Shown: piece by piece, positions 20,211 to 32,489 of the stretch
How the letters are laid out: every line of letters starts with the position of its first letter
Position numbering within the stretch: position 1 is the first letter of the stretch
Source of the DNA: Symbiodinium microadriaticum
Taxonomy: Eukaryota > Sar > Dinophyceae > Suessiales > Symbiodiniaceae
Assembly (NCBI GenBank): GCA_001939145.1
Contig: LSRX01000595.1
Span: forward strand, 143,000 to 206,999
DNA: 64,000 bases
Reading direction: 5' to 3'
Notes under the pieces: generated by a model
Seen by the model: only the letters and a program-made list of their open reading frames with translations
Database searches by the model: none
What the model was told of the DNA's origin: nothing
Program-made: the position numbers and the translations under genes

Positions 20211-22420
20211 CCGTGTGTGCTTGGTCGCCGCAACACTGACGGTTCTTTTGCAACACTTGTCGTGTGCGTGCGACTGTGCAAGAGGCACGAGAGGGACAAG
20301 GATTTCCGACAACTGCAGCTTGGCATCAGACGCTAGTCACTGGAAGGTCGATTCGTAGATGGTTCGTTCTGTCAATGCCCGAGGTTGGAAACCCCTCCCC
20401 TGACAGCAGTGCAGCCTTCAGAGTTTGAGTTCTTTTTCCATCGACTGATTCGACACTTCCGGAATGCCAAGGCGAGCCCAGGGTACCAGAAAATTCGGTC
20501 TATGCCTCAGGCTTGAGACATGCACCAATTCCGTGCAATGCTTCTGAAGACTTTGCCCTGCGGAAACCGAGGTGTTTTCACCACTCAAAGGGCTTTTGTG
20601 CCGTCGGTGACAAGGCATGGCTGTGCGAGGGTTACGCATGCAGATGGAATCGGGGTTGTGCGCCCGAGCTCTGCTCGTAATTTAGGCATGCACTTATTCA
20701 CATGATCCGCGAGCACCTCTGACTTTGGAGATGTTTTCGGTACCTGTACCGACCTCGGCATCCAAAGAAGTGAAAGGGTTTTCACACCTTCTGCGCCAGT
20801 TGCCTTCGCCTTGCTCATGCTGCCATGTAGCTGGATCTCAGCCGAGATGCGGGCGTCACCCCTTGTCATGACGCAGAACCAGTACACCATGGGTTCAACC
20901 CTTATGTGCGAATTGATGTTGTGAGGGCCTGTTTCCTTCGCCCCTTGTGAGAATCGTTCCCCGGAAGGACGCACGATCTATGGTGGAGCCCGCAACGGGC
21001 AATTCGCGGCCTGAGAAGCTGGACCCCGTAGTTGTAGCGAATATTCCACGAAGCACTCAAGCCCGCCGCTCTTTCAGAGTCATCGAACAGCAAGTGTTCG
21101 GTACGCTTCACGTGTGATCTTACCTTTGATAGAGCTGTTGCTCATCACAGACCTGTACACATGTTTCACCTACCAACCTTGCTCAGTATCAACGCAGCAA
21201 CACGCCCACCCCTTCAGAGCTAGGAGCAGAGCTGCAACTGTCAGTATGCTCTCTCGGTTTCACGGCGGCTCGACAGCCTGCCGCGCATTCGTGTCGAGGT
21301 GACTTATGAAGGCCAGCTTTCAGCTGCCTCGGCCTGGACAACTCGCCTTGCGACCAGCGGACTAGCGACAAGTGTTTGTCACAAAGCTTCTGTGGATAAA
21401 GAAGGGATCAGAGCAATGTATGCATGCATGCATGCATGCATGCATGCACCTGGCGCAGCATGCGGTGATCTGGACTTTGTCTGGACTCAATGAGCCAACA
21501 TTCGTCGGAAGTGCGAAACTGAGATGCCCCCAGCAGCAAAGTCGTACATGTGGAGAAACATGACATGTGTGTATGCATGCAGGGACTGGGAAAGCCATGC
21601 GAAGTAGCAATCATAGAACTCTAGACTCTAGTTCGCTGCTGGCACCTGTCACGATCAAGAAGCGACTGCCTCGAGCCCAACTAAACTTCACAGTGGAGAA
21701 AGCAGCCGGGAAACAGCACAACTTTCATGTCCAGCTCTGTGCAGCTGGAGTCGTTTGCTCCAGCGATGGTACCAGCCTGTCCTAGAGCAAAGGCATAGGA
21801 TGCCTTGAATGCAAAAACCAGATGCACCACTCCCAGCCGCTCTGACTTTGTTCGAGGCAGCCGTGCTTTGTCATTCCATGTGTTCCAGCATGTCATCCGT
21901 GAGGCCAAAGCCTCCTGCTTCCGACAACTGCATGTCCGCGTCGCTCTGCTTGTGGCTGTAGTATTTACCCTGACCATTCTTCTGGTGTCGCGGCATGCAG
22001 CCTGAGCCGGTTCAATGTTGAAATCGTGGAGATGAAGTTGCTTAGCGTGACAATGCAGCCTTGTGGACATAAGGCAAAGAAGGACTTCAGGACGGCCTTG
22101 GACATTGGTTCCCTCAAGTTGATCCGGAGGAATGATTCGGAGGCAAAGCCTGCGACTCCAGAGTTCTTGGGCAAGAGATGCTGGGCCAAAGTGGGCTGCC
22201 GTGATTCCAGTCCTGCGGATGTAAACAGCAGGGCTTTTGCTGCCATTCCGAGGACCCCTGCAGAATGCAAGCCGATCCGTTGCTGGGACTGGAGGAAATC
22301 TTGGATCAGTTTTTGCACTCTGGACGTAGGTAAGATGCCAGGCTCGGCCCCTTTGCAACAGACGGAATGTGACGAAGAGTATCGTGTGTAGCCTGCAACT
22401 CCTGGCAGACGGCTGAGGAA
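20211..22420. other. Region without a recognised gene
   Basis: Short frames on both strands. The reverse frame 20585-20974 has a protein-like part (around VEPMVYWFCVMTRGDARIS) but no family. A GCAT microsatellite lies at 21417-21449. Confidence 0.35.
21417..21449. repeat. (TGCA)n microsatellite
   Basis: About eight self-complementary TGCA units in a row. A shorter TATGCATGCA stretch occurs again near 21573. Confidence 0.95.
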
Positions 22421-22423
22421 TCC

Positions 22424-23038
22424 TTGGTGGCTCCAGCGTATGCGCCTGCAGCTGACTCCCGCTCGGAGTCCACGGATGCCTTCGTGAATGTCTCTGCAAA
22501 TCTCTCGGCGACTCCTTCGGCAAATGTCTCTGCAAATCTCTCGGCGACTCCTTCGGCAAATGTCTCTGCAACTCCTTCGGCAACTGTCTCTGCGAATGTC
22601 TCTGCAAATCTCTCGGCGACTCCTTCGGCAAATGTCTCTGCAAATCTCTCGGCGACTCCTTCGGCAAATGTCTCTGCAACTCCTTCGGCAACTGTCTCTG
22701 CGAATGTCTCTGCAAATCTCTCGGCGACTCCTTCGGCAAATGTCTCTGCAAATCTCTCGGCGACTCCTTCGGCAAATGTCTCTGCGAATGTCTCCGCAAA
22801 CGTCTGGGTGAACACTTCTGCCAACACGAGCGCGGGCGTGAAGCAGAATGTCTCGACGAGCCGCGATCAAAGGCCAGTCCCCGGAGAGAAATTGGGGCTG
22901 AAGAGAAGACCAGTGCTTTCTGCGAGGGCCACGAGGCGAGGCGTTGTGTCCAGATGTGCCCAGGCCAGCTTGGCTGCCGGCGAGGCTGCCCAAGAGCCCG
23001 GCCCGGGGCCAAAGCCCAAGCTCGAAGCCTTCCTGTAA
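22424..23038 (+). CDS. Possible repeat-protein exon spanning the 12-bp array
   Basis: The forward frame reads the array as SANLSATPSANV repeats (Ser/Ala/Thr/Asn-rich with many N-x-S sequons) and ends in a Pro/Lys-rich tail with a stop at 23036. If secreted it would be a heavily glycosylated spacer-like protein. No ATG opens the frame, so it would have to be an internal exon. Reverse frames (21681-23012, 21965-23074, 22306-22827) are also open, the last reading ERFAETFAEGVA repeats. Direction is chosen only because the recognised neighbouring genes are forward. Confidence 0.3.
   Translation: MVAPAYAPAADSRSESTDAFVNVSANLSATPSANVSANLSATPSANVSATPSATVSANVSANLSATPSANVSANLSATPSANVSATPSATVSANVSANLSATPSANVSANLSATPSANVSANVSANVWVNTSANTSAGVKQNVSTSRDQRPVPGEKLGLKRRPVLSARATRRGVVSRCAQASLAAGEAAQEPGPGPKPKLEAFL
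22487..22800. repeat. Higher-order repeat: 12-bp units in a 108-bp array
   Basis: Three 12-bp units, AATGTCTCTGCA, AATCTCTCGGCG and ACTCCTTCGGCA, are combined in a fixed order into a 108-bp unit: two 36-bp triplets, then a 24-bp pair and a 12-bp ACTGTCTCTGCG. Units run 22487-22594 and 22595-22702 in full, and a third breaks off after about 85 bp at 22703. The full copies are identical, so the array is young or kept homogeneous. Because 12 and 108 are multiples of three, long frames stay open on both strands. Confidence 0.95.
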
Positions 23039-23049
23039 GAACGGCCCTT

Positions 23050-24040
23050 CGGCACTATGCTTGGTGGGAAACATCAGGACCGGATGTCTTGAAGTCGAAA
23101 TCGTTCCGTCGAGTCCGAGTTCCTGCTTGTTGAGGACCCTCCCCTACACCATGGCCTCCATTGAAAGATTCGCCTTGGAGAACTCTTTAGATGTCTACAT
23201 GGTGCTGCAACGGGGTGTCTTGTCAAATTCGGCTGTGTGTTTGCCTCTTGAACCTGCTGTGTATACTCAGTCTACGGGCATGTTGGTTGAGATTGTTTTC
23301 ATGAGAAAATACAGGGAGACCCTTTGTGATTTTTGTGCTGGGTTGCCGTGAGTGTATTCTTTGTTGGTGATTGCTAGGGCGGATCCGAACTGGATGCCCG
23401 CACTCTGTCTTTTTAGAAAGGGGGTCTATGTGGGTCGGTCCGTACGTTCAGGTCTGCGGGTGCGAAGTGTCGAGGCTGCCAGCATTCCAGGCATATGACA
23501 TGACAGTCGCAAAGATCTTTCGCGGATTTGGACAGTCATGCTCCGAGGGTGCTTTTTAGAAGCTTCGAGGACAATGGGCCCACAGGAACTCAAGACACGT
23601 CCGATCTGGGGGGTCACTTACAAGATGTCTTGACGACACGATGGGGAGTTCGATCAGAACTCGAGGGGTGATATCGAAGTTGTCGGGAGGGTTCGGAAGA
23701 TGTAATTCGGAAAAAGGTGAACCGTTTTGTTGGTCCCCTCCGGGTTTCAATCAAACCGTGAGCTTGGAGCCAGCAGGATAGTTCTGTCACAGAGCTAGCA
23801 ACGTCGGAGTTGGTCCAAGAACAGCAGCGGAGAAAGCCGGCCGCGGCTTCAATGGCAGACCGGATGGCAGTTTCGGGCCAGCGTGTGCCCTGCACTGCCT
23901 AGCCTTCAGGCCAGAAGAGGGGCTCTTCTTGGTTGACCTATGCCGCGAACTTCTATGGATCTGAGGCAGAGGCGACGGTCGTAGGAATCACTGAAGCATA
24001 GTTCTGCACCCCTCCACGGTTGCGAGCTAATCAGAACATG
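23050..24040. other. Region without a recognised gene
   Basis: Short frames only; nothing supportable. Confidence 0.35.
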
Positions 24041-24047
24041 ACAAAAA

Positions 24048-25475
24048 TTGAACTTCAGAGAACACCTGCCACCTGTTTGTTGTCCAGAAACGGTCTATGA
24101 AGCAGCTAGCAGCTACCAAGTTGAAGGGGAATTTTCACTGGCCTGCAAAAAACATGTCGCCGGGGTCAAGGACAAGATCATACGAAAGCTGCGAAGTATG
24201 CGCGGTGCCTCCGACGGGGTTCAGATTCGCGAGATCATTGACGTGAGCGACGGCAGCTGCACCGAGTATCGAAAGAGCTTTCAGTCCAGACAGAAGGTGC
24301 CTTGGAGTTGAGCCGGTGAAAGATTTTTAATGGCAAGTCCTGCAGGTCTTGGGTGGAAATCGGCCATAGCATCGAATAGTTACTAATGACTAATGATTGT
24401 TCTGAAGTGCCTCCTTAGCAGCATGGGGCTACCGAGCCTGTCGTTTTCGCAACGGGATGGATCGTTGCAAGCCTGCTTGGTGTGCCAATTCGACGTTGGA
24501 AGTGTGTTAATGCACGCGGTGTGGTTCCGGAATGCATCCGGTTTCTTTTGACAGGCATTGGTCCAAGACTGGCTTGAGTCATGCGTGCTACAGCTCCTGC
24601 TTATCGCGGGGCGAGCTTCAACAGAACGCAGGAAGCTTCATGTGCGCTTTGCGCTTTCCGTTTGCCCGCAGGTCTTGAAATATTCCGACTGCAAGGAGCA
24701 CGCGTCCAATTCCCAGATCCGCTGGTTGAGGACAACCGCATGATCTTGTGTGGCTTGACTATGGATGTAAGGGAGCGAGTTGAATGCTTCGACGACTCTA
24801 GGCTAGGCCGTCACGTGCAGGACCTGCTTTGACCGCGTACTTGCCAGTGGAGTGCAATATGGCGCCTGTGCGGCCAAGTGTGGGTTTATCCTTGGCAAGT
24901 TGTAGAGCCGTCTTCCACGGAGTCTCCCAAATTCGCGCCTGAGGTCGCATCGTCCGGACGCGACCGGATGTGGCATTATTTCGTGACGTTCGTCTTTCCT
25001 CTTATCCTTGTGGAAAAGTTTATGTCCCTTACAAGAGTGACCCCTCGCCGGTTGCCGGCGACTGGTGTCTTGCATGCAACCACTGAGCACTGCTAGTCCA
25101 TCGTGTGTATAGAGGCAAAGACCTGCTACGTGCAGGTTCTTCTTCATGGACTTCACGCTGTTGAAGAGCTGGTGGGCCACTGTCGAGGCTTCCATCGGTC
25201 GCATCACTGTTTGCCTGGAGCTGCATCACGATTCCAAGCCGTCATCTCAGGCTGCCTCAACCGTAAAATACCAGCAATGGCCATATCCCGACTACTACAT
25301 CTTCAAGAATGCAGAGACTAGGCTGCATGTTGTCTGTCCAGCTATTCCCGCAAAACCTCATCAATTCGGGCGTTGTGTCGGAAATGCAGCAGCTGTCAGT
25401 TTGCTTTCTCCGGCTTGGCCACCTAAGGCTTTGCGACGCACACACCTTCCAGCAGTCATTGTCCAGCGCCTATAG
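24048..25475 (+). CDS. Possible multi-exon gene of unknown function
   Basis: Three forward segments look coding: 24090-24310 (GEFSLACKKHVAGVKDKIIR, then EIIDVSDGSCTEYRKSF), 24640-24832 (FRLPAGLEIFRLQGARVQFP, then EDNRMILCGLTMDVRERVE) and 25146-25330 (TVEASIGRITVCLELHHDSK, then YQQWPYPDYYIFKNAETRL). The last two have the alternating hydrophobic pattern of beta strands. No family is recognised and joints between segments are unknown; they may belong to more than one gene. Confidence 0.35.
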
Positions 25476-26589
25476 TTAAGATGGTTTTAAATGTTGTGCT
25501 TGAGGTTAAGGAACCTCCTGGAGAGACGGTGACGTAAGCGTAGGCTGGGTGCAACTAGGTCCGAGCGCCCAATGTGGTGGAATGCTGCCGGCTGAGCCAA
25601 GATCGGGGCCAGGAGCACACTGAGGGAACAAACCTCGACCAGGCCAGGCCACAAACTGGCATGCCGTAAGAGCAAGCCTTGTTCGCAGCACATGATGTAA
25701 AGTTTATGTTGCGAGCATCCCAAACCCTAACAGTACCTGAATATGAAGTCTGCTTTCGACCATCTTTTTCCTAGCTAAGGAATGCAGACGACTTCTTGGG
25801 AATGGGCACTTTGCCAAAGTTTGGCCTTCCTTTGACCTTCGGATACGAGAGACGCATGCGGCACCTCGGCTGAAGCATTCAACTTATGCGCTGATATGAG
25901 ACACCTTTCAAGGGCAGGGCTTACGGAAGCACGCCAAGGGTCCTCCCTTTGTGGGCTGCAACTCGGAGCGACAGGCTTCGATTGGAGTATCCAGCAAGCA
26001 GCTGGCTGCAAGGATACAGTCGCACAAGCGAGCTGGAAAAAGCCTTATCCACTAACTCCTCACCGGTTTAGACATATCCTGTAGAGCGCTTCTGCTTGTT
26101 CGTCCGTTGCAATTTCTTTGACGGCCCCATTTCCAAGCACGCCTGCTTCGACACATCTGGCGAGGCACATTATGATACATTATGCAGCGAACCAGCCGAA
26201 GTGAAGCACTCACGCACCACTCCTGGTACAGATCGGCGGAGAGTTTCGGAGTATGCGGGATTTGCTAGCATGGTCTAGTCCAGAGTTGTTTTAGTTGTTG
26301 TAGTTGGATGCGACATGGCTTCATGCTGCTGTGTCAATCACCCAATGCGATGATCCGGCAATCCAGATGACACTTTCTACGGTCTGAACGCCGCTTGGGT
26401 TCGCATGTTTGGGGCATGTCAGGGCAAGGCTCTGACATCAGGGGAAGCGGAGCAGAAAAGCAGGAGCCGAGCATATTTTTGCTGTTCTCCTCCCAAGGAG
26501 GGGCAGGGGCCCATTCAGCGTTGAGTCGCCGCGCAGCGACTGAAGCAGCTCAGGACGGTAGTGAGTTGCTTGGTGTTGAAGTTCACCTG

Positions 26590-26856
26590 CGTTCACAGCA
26601 AGCAGAGGCAGCGGCAGTGGCAGAAGCTCCTGCAAAAGAGCAGAAATCTGCAGGCCTTTTCTTGAAAGCTGGCCGCCTTTGTCGCAGTCCACGGGCATGG
26701 GCAGAGCGTTTGCGGGAGGCCACCAGCTGTCCAAGACAGTGGCGCAGCTGCGGCGTGCCGCCTTAAGATGCAGCAGGAGATCCATTTGTATCCAAACTAC
26801 ACGAGCATATTGAGAATCAGATCAAGCAACTGAAGCCTCAAGTTACGTCCGGCTAG
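26590..26856 (+). CDS. Possible terminal exons, unknown protein
   Basis: A forward Ala/Gln/Glu-rich segment (QQAEAAAVAEAPAKEQKSAG) is followed in another frame by DPFVSKLHEHIENQIKQLKP and a stop at 26854. Both look helical and charged. An intron between them is inferred but its sites are not fixed. The overlapping reverse frame 26438-26785 is Leu/Pro-rich and less convincing. Confidence 0.3.
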
Positions 26857-27869
26857 CTTATGCAATGCAGAACCTCCTAGAGGTTCAATTCAGTGATGAG
26901 TATGTTCACTGCAGTGCAGGCCCGCTGATTGTGCTTCCTTGGTGCGTGCTATCCCGGCTGCCGAGCAGCTAACGCCGAAGGTTCTGGTCTCAGTCATCAG
27001 ACATCTGTGATACGGCAAAGGGACACGAAGACCCAAGTCAGATGGCTCAAATCCTTGTCAGGACTTGGCTAACGCTCTGCAGTGAATCGCTCGGTCGCGA
27101 TTTCAGGAGGAGCTGGGATCCCCTCGATGTCTCAGTGTTGCCTCTGTTGATCTCTGTTGCCTCCGATGGGCTTGCAACCCTTGTAGAGCAAGGGCAGAAC
27201 GGGCAGACATCTCTTGTATTGGTTTTTGACAAAAGGCAAAAACGGCACAAAGACCGCCCCAACTTCGTACCAAACAGCTATTGAAAAGAGAGCGTTCGAA
27301 GAACTTCACCCAACCTCTGCAAGCATCAACGGCATTCAGCAAGCGTTGTGGTTTCCAGCAGGCTACTCCCAAGCGGGGGCTGTCGGCACAGCTCTTTTCA
27401 GACTTTTGCGGCATTACGAGGATGCAGCTGATGGCTGCCTGCTGGGGTTCTGTCTCAGGTGTTTCTTAGTGGGGGTTCTTGGGAGCAAAACTAGGTGATC
27501 ACGGTGCTTTGTCAGGCCTGCCTGTGACTTTTGACTCAGGTCAAAGCGGGGCAGTCAGTAGTCAGCACGTGTAAGCGGGAAAGCAGAACATCCCGTCGGC
27601 ACGGAAAAGCTGCCGCACATTGACAAATTGTTCCGTATTCCCTAGAGCAAATACAACCAGTCCACGCACAGTGCGAAATCACTTGCAACAACTGCGGCCG
27701 ACAGACACAATCAGCTGTCTGGTGGCTTCGAGTCCTCTGAGACTCTAAGATGTTGAGAGTTTTCAGGAGCAGCTGCTTCACGAGGCTGAAGGCTTCCGAG
27801 ATTTGTAAAAGCAGAGACCTGGATACCCGGCGAGCACGCGCTGGCAATCTTGCCAGGCGCAGTTTCAAA

Positions 27870-28288
27870 GAGTCTGCAGTGCCTCGACCACAAAGATCTG
27901 GCGAAAACGGTTCGGACGACGGCAAAGGCCCGTCTCAGGCAGGAGCAGGAGCATTTCGAGGCAGATGTGCAGTGAGCTGAAGGCATGACTGGGAGCTATG
28001 TCCACGAGTGACGACCGAGCGGTGGAAGCCGTCACATTCCGGATAAGGGAGCTTCAGGACCGAAATTTGCGTGCCCCATCAGTCACTTCAATGGTGACGT
28101 GCTGTGAGTTGATGCATCCAGGACGAGTCTCGGCACGGATCCAAGCTCAACAGACGACGGGAAATGTTACGGCCGGCCGTGTCTTGGCTGAGGCCCCAAG
28201 AGCCCGCAAACATTGCGCAGTCTTGCGTCTGCAGCTCAGTCCAGAACCTCCTTTGGAATGGAGCTTGACCGTGCCTAGGCCACGCTGA
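27870..28288 (+). CDS. Possible exons, unknown protein
   Basis: At 27870-27975 a forward frame reads DHKDLAKTVRTTAKARLRQE, then QEHFEADVQ, a charged helix. At 27998-28288 a frame starting with ATG reads RAVEAVTFRIRELQDRNLRA and later RVSARIQAQQTTGNVTAGRV, ending TGA. No family is recognised. The two could be neighbouring exons or separate genes. Confidence 0.3.
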
Positions 28289-29675
28289 GCTGGCGCAACG
28301 GAGTCCTTCCAGGCAAGTGGATTCTTTCAGTCATCAGTTATCAGTTGCAATGACATTGACGGGCCTGTCCAGTGTGCCAATGTGTAACGCGCTTTGAGGT
28401 GCCACTCCATCGTCTGCTCAATGCAAGATCCATTCATCCAATGCGTGCGGGTCTTGAACTTCGTGTAGCAGTGTAGGGCACAGATCCAGGGCCACAGCAC
28501 ACCCGGTCGTGCTGCAGGAAGGATCTGGCGAGCACGAGTTGGAGACTCCAGGCTGGAAGACCATGTAGGGACGGATCTACTATCTGGCCTCCAATATGCT
28601 CTTGCTGCAGCTGAGGTGCTATCTTGGGCAGATGCGGTCTATCTGACTCTAGTAGGTGGGGCGGGGTGCTTCTTCACATTTTCGTGGGACCCCGTGCACG
28701 AAGAATGAGCTGGTTGAGGCGATGCATCTCTGCGCATCATATCAGGATTCAATCCGTAGGAGCTTGCTGGTGTCTGCTTGGACCAAACGAAGACTTGATC
28801 AGCAGTTGCGCTCGCGAGGACTCGGCAAACAGGGCTTGGATGTATGCAGCCTAGGTACACAGGCATCTGCACTGCATTAGTTGTGGCGGGGTTGTGTTTT
28901 TTTGCAAGACGCTGTAGCTTTTGCTGGGCTTGGGATGCCTTCATGTATGCAGGTCATAAGAGTTTGGCCCAACATCTGCTCCACGTAGCATTCAGTTTCA
29001 ACATACATGGCATACATTGAAGCCACTGACCAACCTGACCAACCTGCAACAACCATGCAACTGGACGCAACATAACATAGCGTTTCAACGCACCAACACA
29101 CCGGCAGACTGTGCCAGAGCATGCGCCAGTGCATTTTCGTTTTGCCAGCCTGGATGCGAAAGCCAACGTTGCAACCACATCGGAGACAGAAATGCGACAT
29201 CTGAGCTATGCCACAAAGTGGGCGTGGTCTGACGGTGAAGAGGCAAGAATATCAGCTCTGCACACATTGGGAGGGAGATGACTTCAGTTCGTGAAAATTT
29301 CACATAATCTCACGAGATGTTGCGTCTGCTGTCTCTGTCCAGGCTTGTAGAATGTACAATCTTTCTCGGCGTGGTCATCATCGCCGGGCTCTTGGTTCGA
29401 AGCTGTGAGAGCTGAGCAACTGTCATTCTTTGCCATGGCTATGGCTTGTAGTAACCTTTACAATGCCATGACAGTATCCCTTAGAGCACCCCTTATAGCA
29501 CACCTTGTAGTTGCAGTACCCTTACTTGAGATGTTCGCCTACTCAAGCCCCAGAAGGTCTTCTCTATGCTGGAGACGATGTTCGGCCAGAACAGCGGGCT
29601 CGGCCAGGCAAGTGAAAGCATAACCGCGAACAACAAGACTCGTAATCAAAGTGATGCCCCAAACACGCACTAATG

Positions 29676-29676
29676 A

Positions 29677-29718
<42 letters not shown>

Positions 29719-29721
29719 GAG
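29676..29721. repeat. (TAG)n microsatellite
   Basis: About 15 uninterrupted AGT/TAG units, then degenerate AGGAGG. Confidence 0.95.
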
Positions 29722-31598
29722 GAGTAATTAGGAGAAATGACAATAAGAATCATAATCAGAATAGCAATAATAGCACTTACAAGAATTACAGTACAACCCC
29801 AGCTCGAGGAGGCTAGAGTGACGCGGCTGGCAGGCGCCCATCCAATCCCAACAGCTCATGTTGCAGCATCTCGGACTCCCAGCGACATCGCAAGTGCAGG
29901 CTTACTGGGCGATACTTGTTGCTGCAATGCAAGGTCCCTGCAGCGACGGCGAGAAAGCAGCAAGGAGAATTCATGATTCCGGCTGCAATTGTCCGTAGAA
30001 GCGTAGTAGTCGCCAGGATCCCTCCGAGGAGGACGACGAAGACGAAGATGGTCCCGCGGCCGTCTTCAAAGAGCAGAGAGCTCCATCCGAACCTCCGGCA
30101 AAGCAGGCAGGTCTGCCTCAAAAAACGCAACTGGAGCCTGTGCAACGCTCCATTTCACAGAAGCTTTCTCGTGTGGACGGGCTTGCCCTGCGGCTCATCT
30201 TACTCTAGCCTGCTTTTGCTTGCTCTCGTGACGTCATGTAGTTGGCCCAAAACTGGTGCAAGAGATCTTCTCCAAGCGTTCGGGGACGCTTGCTTTGTGT
30301 TGTTTAGGGGCTTGCCAGATCGTATTTGGTCGTTTGGAAGCAACCTGTCCTTACGGACTGCATCTTGCCGCTTGCAGCAAAGATTTTTATGCGAAGGTTG
30401 GGTGTGCTCTTGTGCGTTTGTGCACTGCTAGCCCTCCGATGCAGTTCGGTGCACTTCTTCGGAACACATCTAATGTCGTTTCAGCCACTCAGCCCTTCGT
30501 TCGTGGCCCGAGTCCGATGTCTGACGAAGTGCCGGTTTCTCGTTCATCTGGGATGGTACAAGCGCTTGGGAGCAACACGGGTGTCCAGAACGTGCTGCGT
30601 GAGATTTCCTAGCCCACTGTCCGGAACACGAAGCGACATGACGCGTAAGAGCCTCATGCCCCCGCTTGCGGCCTGGAGCTCTAAGAACAATCTTGTGCTA
30701 TGACACTCGATGGAAGCAGTTCAGAGAGGCAGTCGGGGTGGAGGTTGGAATTGTTTGGCTGATTCTCAGAGCTTCTCCCTGCGGTTCCCTTCGCTTTGCG
30801 GCGGCGCAGGCCGAGGTTTAGGCAAGGGCCCGAGGCCGGGCTGCGGACCGAGCCCTGCTCTCCTCCTCAGTTCGGAGAAGGACAGCCTGGGTGGAAGATG
30901 CCTCGATACATGCTTCGTGTGGGAGTTTCTACGCTTCGCTCCCGTTGGGGTTGTGGAGGAAGCAAGCTCCCTTGCATTTATTCTTCCGGAGCATGGAAGC
31001 GAACCTTCTCTGGCAAATCGGTGCATTGAACTTCGCCTGCCTAGAATGTGAGTGACCGCTGAAACTCAAACTCGCATTATGCTGCAGTTTTCTGCTTGGA
31101 TGTTTTATCAGCAGAACGGGTTTAGCCGCGTGCTAGACTTTTGTTCAAATCTGTCGTAGCCGTCTTCCCAGCTTTATTCCTTGCTTGCTTTTGTGCATGC
31201 GGATCTGCAGCTCTGTCTCAAGGTTCCTTTCATGATACGTGCTGCATTACTGCCTTCCGATTGTCGAGGTTGATGCCGGCATCCCAAAAGCTGGCAAGGA
31301 TGATGGTGCTCAAGGCATGCACGATTCTGCAGACTGGATGTCTGATGTCACTGCCTCAGCAAGCCTTCCCGTGTGAACTCGAAGAAAGAATCGCACGAAG
31401 TGCATGAAGGTGGAAAGCGATGAGCTTCCTGGGATGGAGCCCGGGTGCTGCCCCTGCTGAGAGGGGGATGGGTCCGTGGCTCGTGGCTGCCACTGAGGTC
31501 ACCTTCCCTGGACCCGGCACAGGCTCGCACAACGAGAGTCCGCATCGAGGCTTTCAGGAACATCCCCTGGCAGAATCTGAATGAGTCTGTGAAATCTT

Positions 31599-31636
31599 TG
31601 GGTTTAGGGTTTACAGCTTAGGGCTTAGGCTTTAAA
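31599..31636. repeat. Short degenerate telomere-like tract
   Basis: Reads TGGGTTTAGGGTTTACAGCT followed by TAGGGCTTAGG, i.e. TTTAGGG units and decayed variants. TTTAGGG is the plant-type telomere unit, also reported for dinoflagellates. A single TTTAGGG unit also occurs near 10785. Confidence 0.5.
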
Positions 31637-31740
31637 CCGTGTCGTGTCTCCAGGTTAGCGCTGTTCGGCGAGGCCTTGGCTCCTGGTTGTTGCGCGCCGG
31701 GAGCCAAGCTTTCCTTTCCAGCCCCCCCGAAGCGAACCGC

Positions 31741-31962
31741 AATCATTCTCAGGTTGCTTCATTCCAGGAGGCTGCCCGCCTGCTGAGTGAGCGCTTGAGC
31801 TCAAGAAGCTTCAGACTGCAGGTGGAGACAATCCAACTCAGCATCAGGCGCATCTTGCAGAAGCGCTCAACGTGCAAAGTGCAGCTTGTCACGAGCCCGA
31901 CGAGCCCCAGGTGGCTTGATGCCAGCTCCGCAGCAGAAGTCAACCAAGTGCCAGCCGACTAA
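31741..31962 (+). CDS. Possible exon, unknown protein
   Basis: A forward frame reads AARLLSERLSSRSFRLQVET, then IQLSIRRILQKRSTCKVQLV, a helix followed by alternating hydrophobic strands, ending at a TAA at 31960. It may be a terminal exon. No family is recognised. Confidence 0.3.
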   Translation, partial: NHSQVASFQEAARLLSERLSSRSFRLQVETIQLSIRRILQKRSTCKVQLVTSPTSPRWLDASSAAEVNQVPAD

Positions 31963-32299
31963 GCCAGATGGTTGACAATTTCCTGTTCTGCCGAAGTCAC
32001 ATCGGCCAAGGCTAGACAACCTGCTGCTGAAAGATCCCGAAGCTGGATGGGTAACTTGTGCATCCGAGAATGAGCTTTGCAAGTGTGCCACCGGCCACGC
32101 TACTTTGCAGCACTGGCTGACGACTTACTTTCTCTTCAGCTGGGCCTACTGGGGTGCAGCCTGCAGAATGGTTTCTCCAAGGTCGAACTTCTGATCTCTC
32201 TTGCTAATCTATCTGCACAGGTGCGCTACGGCCATCGACAAAAGGGTTGGTACACAAAGAAGGGCAAGGACACTGCAGAGCAGAGCAGAGCAGAGCGTG

Positions 32300-32400
32300 C
32301 GCCGGAGTTGCTTGAGTTTCGCATAACACTGCACTGGAGGAGGAGATCGCCTGCTTGCTCGACAAATTCGGCAAGAGACTCCTTAGCATGAGAGATCATT
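32300..32400 (+). CDS. Possible short exon, unknown protein
   Basis: A forward frame reads HNTALEEEIACLLDKFGKRL, then LSMRDHW and a stop, an amphipathic helix of coding-like composition. Nothing else supports it. Confidence 0.2.
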
Positions 32401-32489
32401 GGTAGCCCCAGAGAACTCTCATCATCGTCGTTGCTGCTCCACCTACGTGATGTTGGTTAATGATTGCTAGTTGCATCGGTAGGAATCTG

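Larger units (their letters stand above)
28290..31740. other. Region without a recognised gene
   Basis: Contains a (TAG)n tract (29676-29721), a telomere-like stretch (31599-31636) and short frames. The forward frame near 30885-31050 (CFVWEFLRFAPVGVVEEASS) is the most protein-like but has no family. Confidence 0.35.

Noticed and set aside
21681..23012. 443-codon reverse frame with RHLPKESPRDLQ repeats
   Set aside because: Kept open by the 12-bp repeat; the non-repeat part has no recognisable domain, so it is described only as part of the repeat finding.
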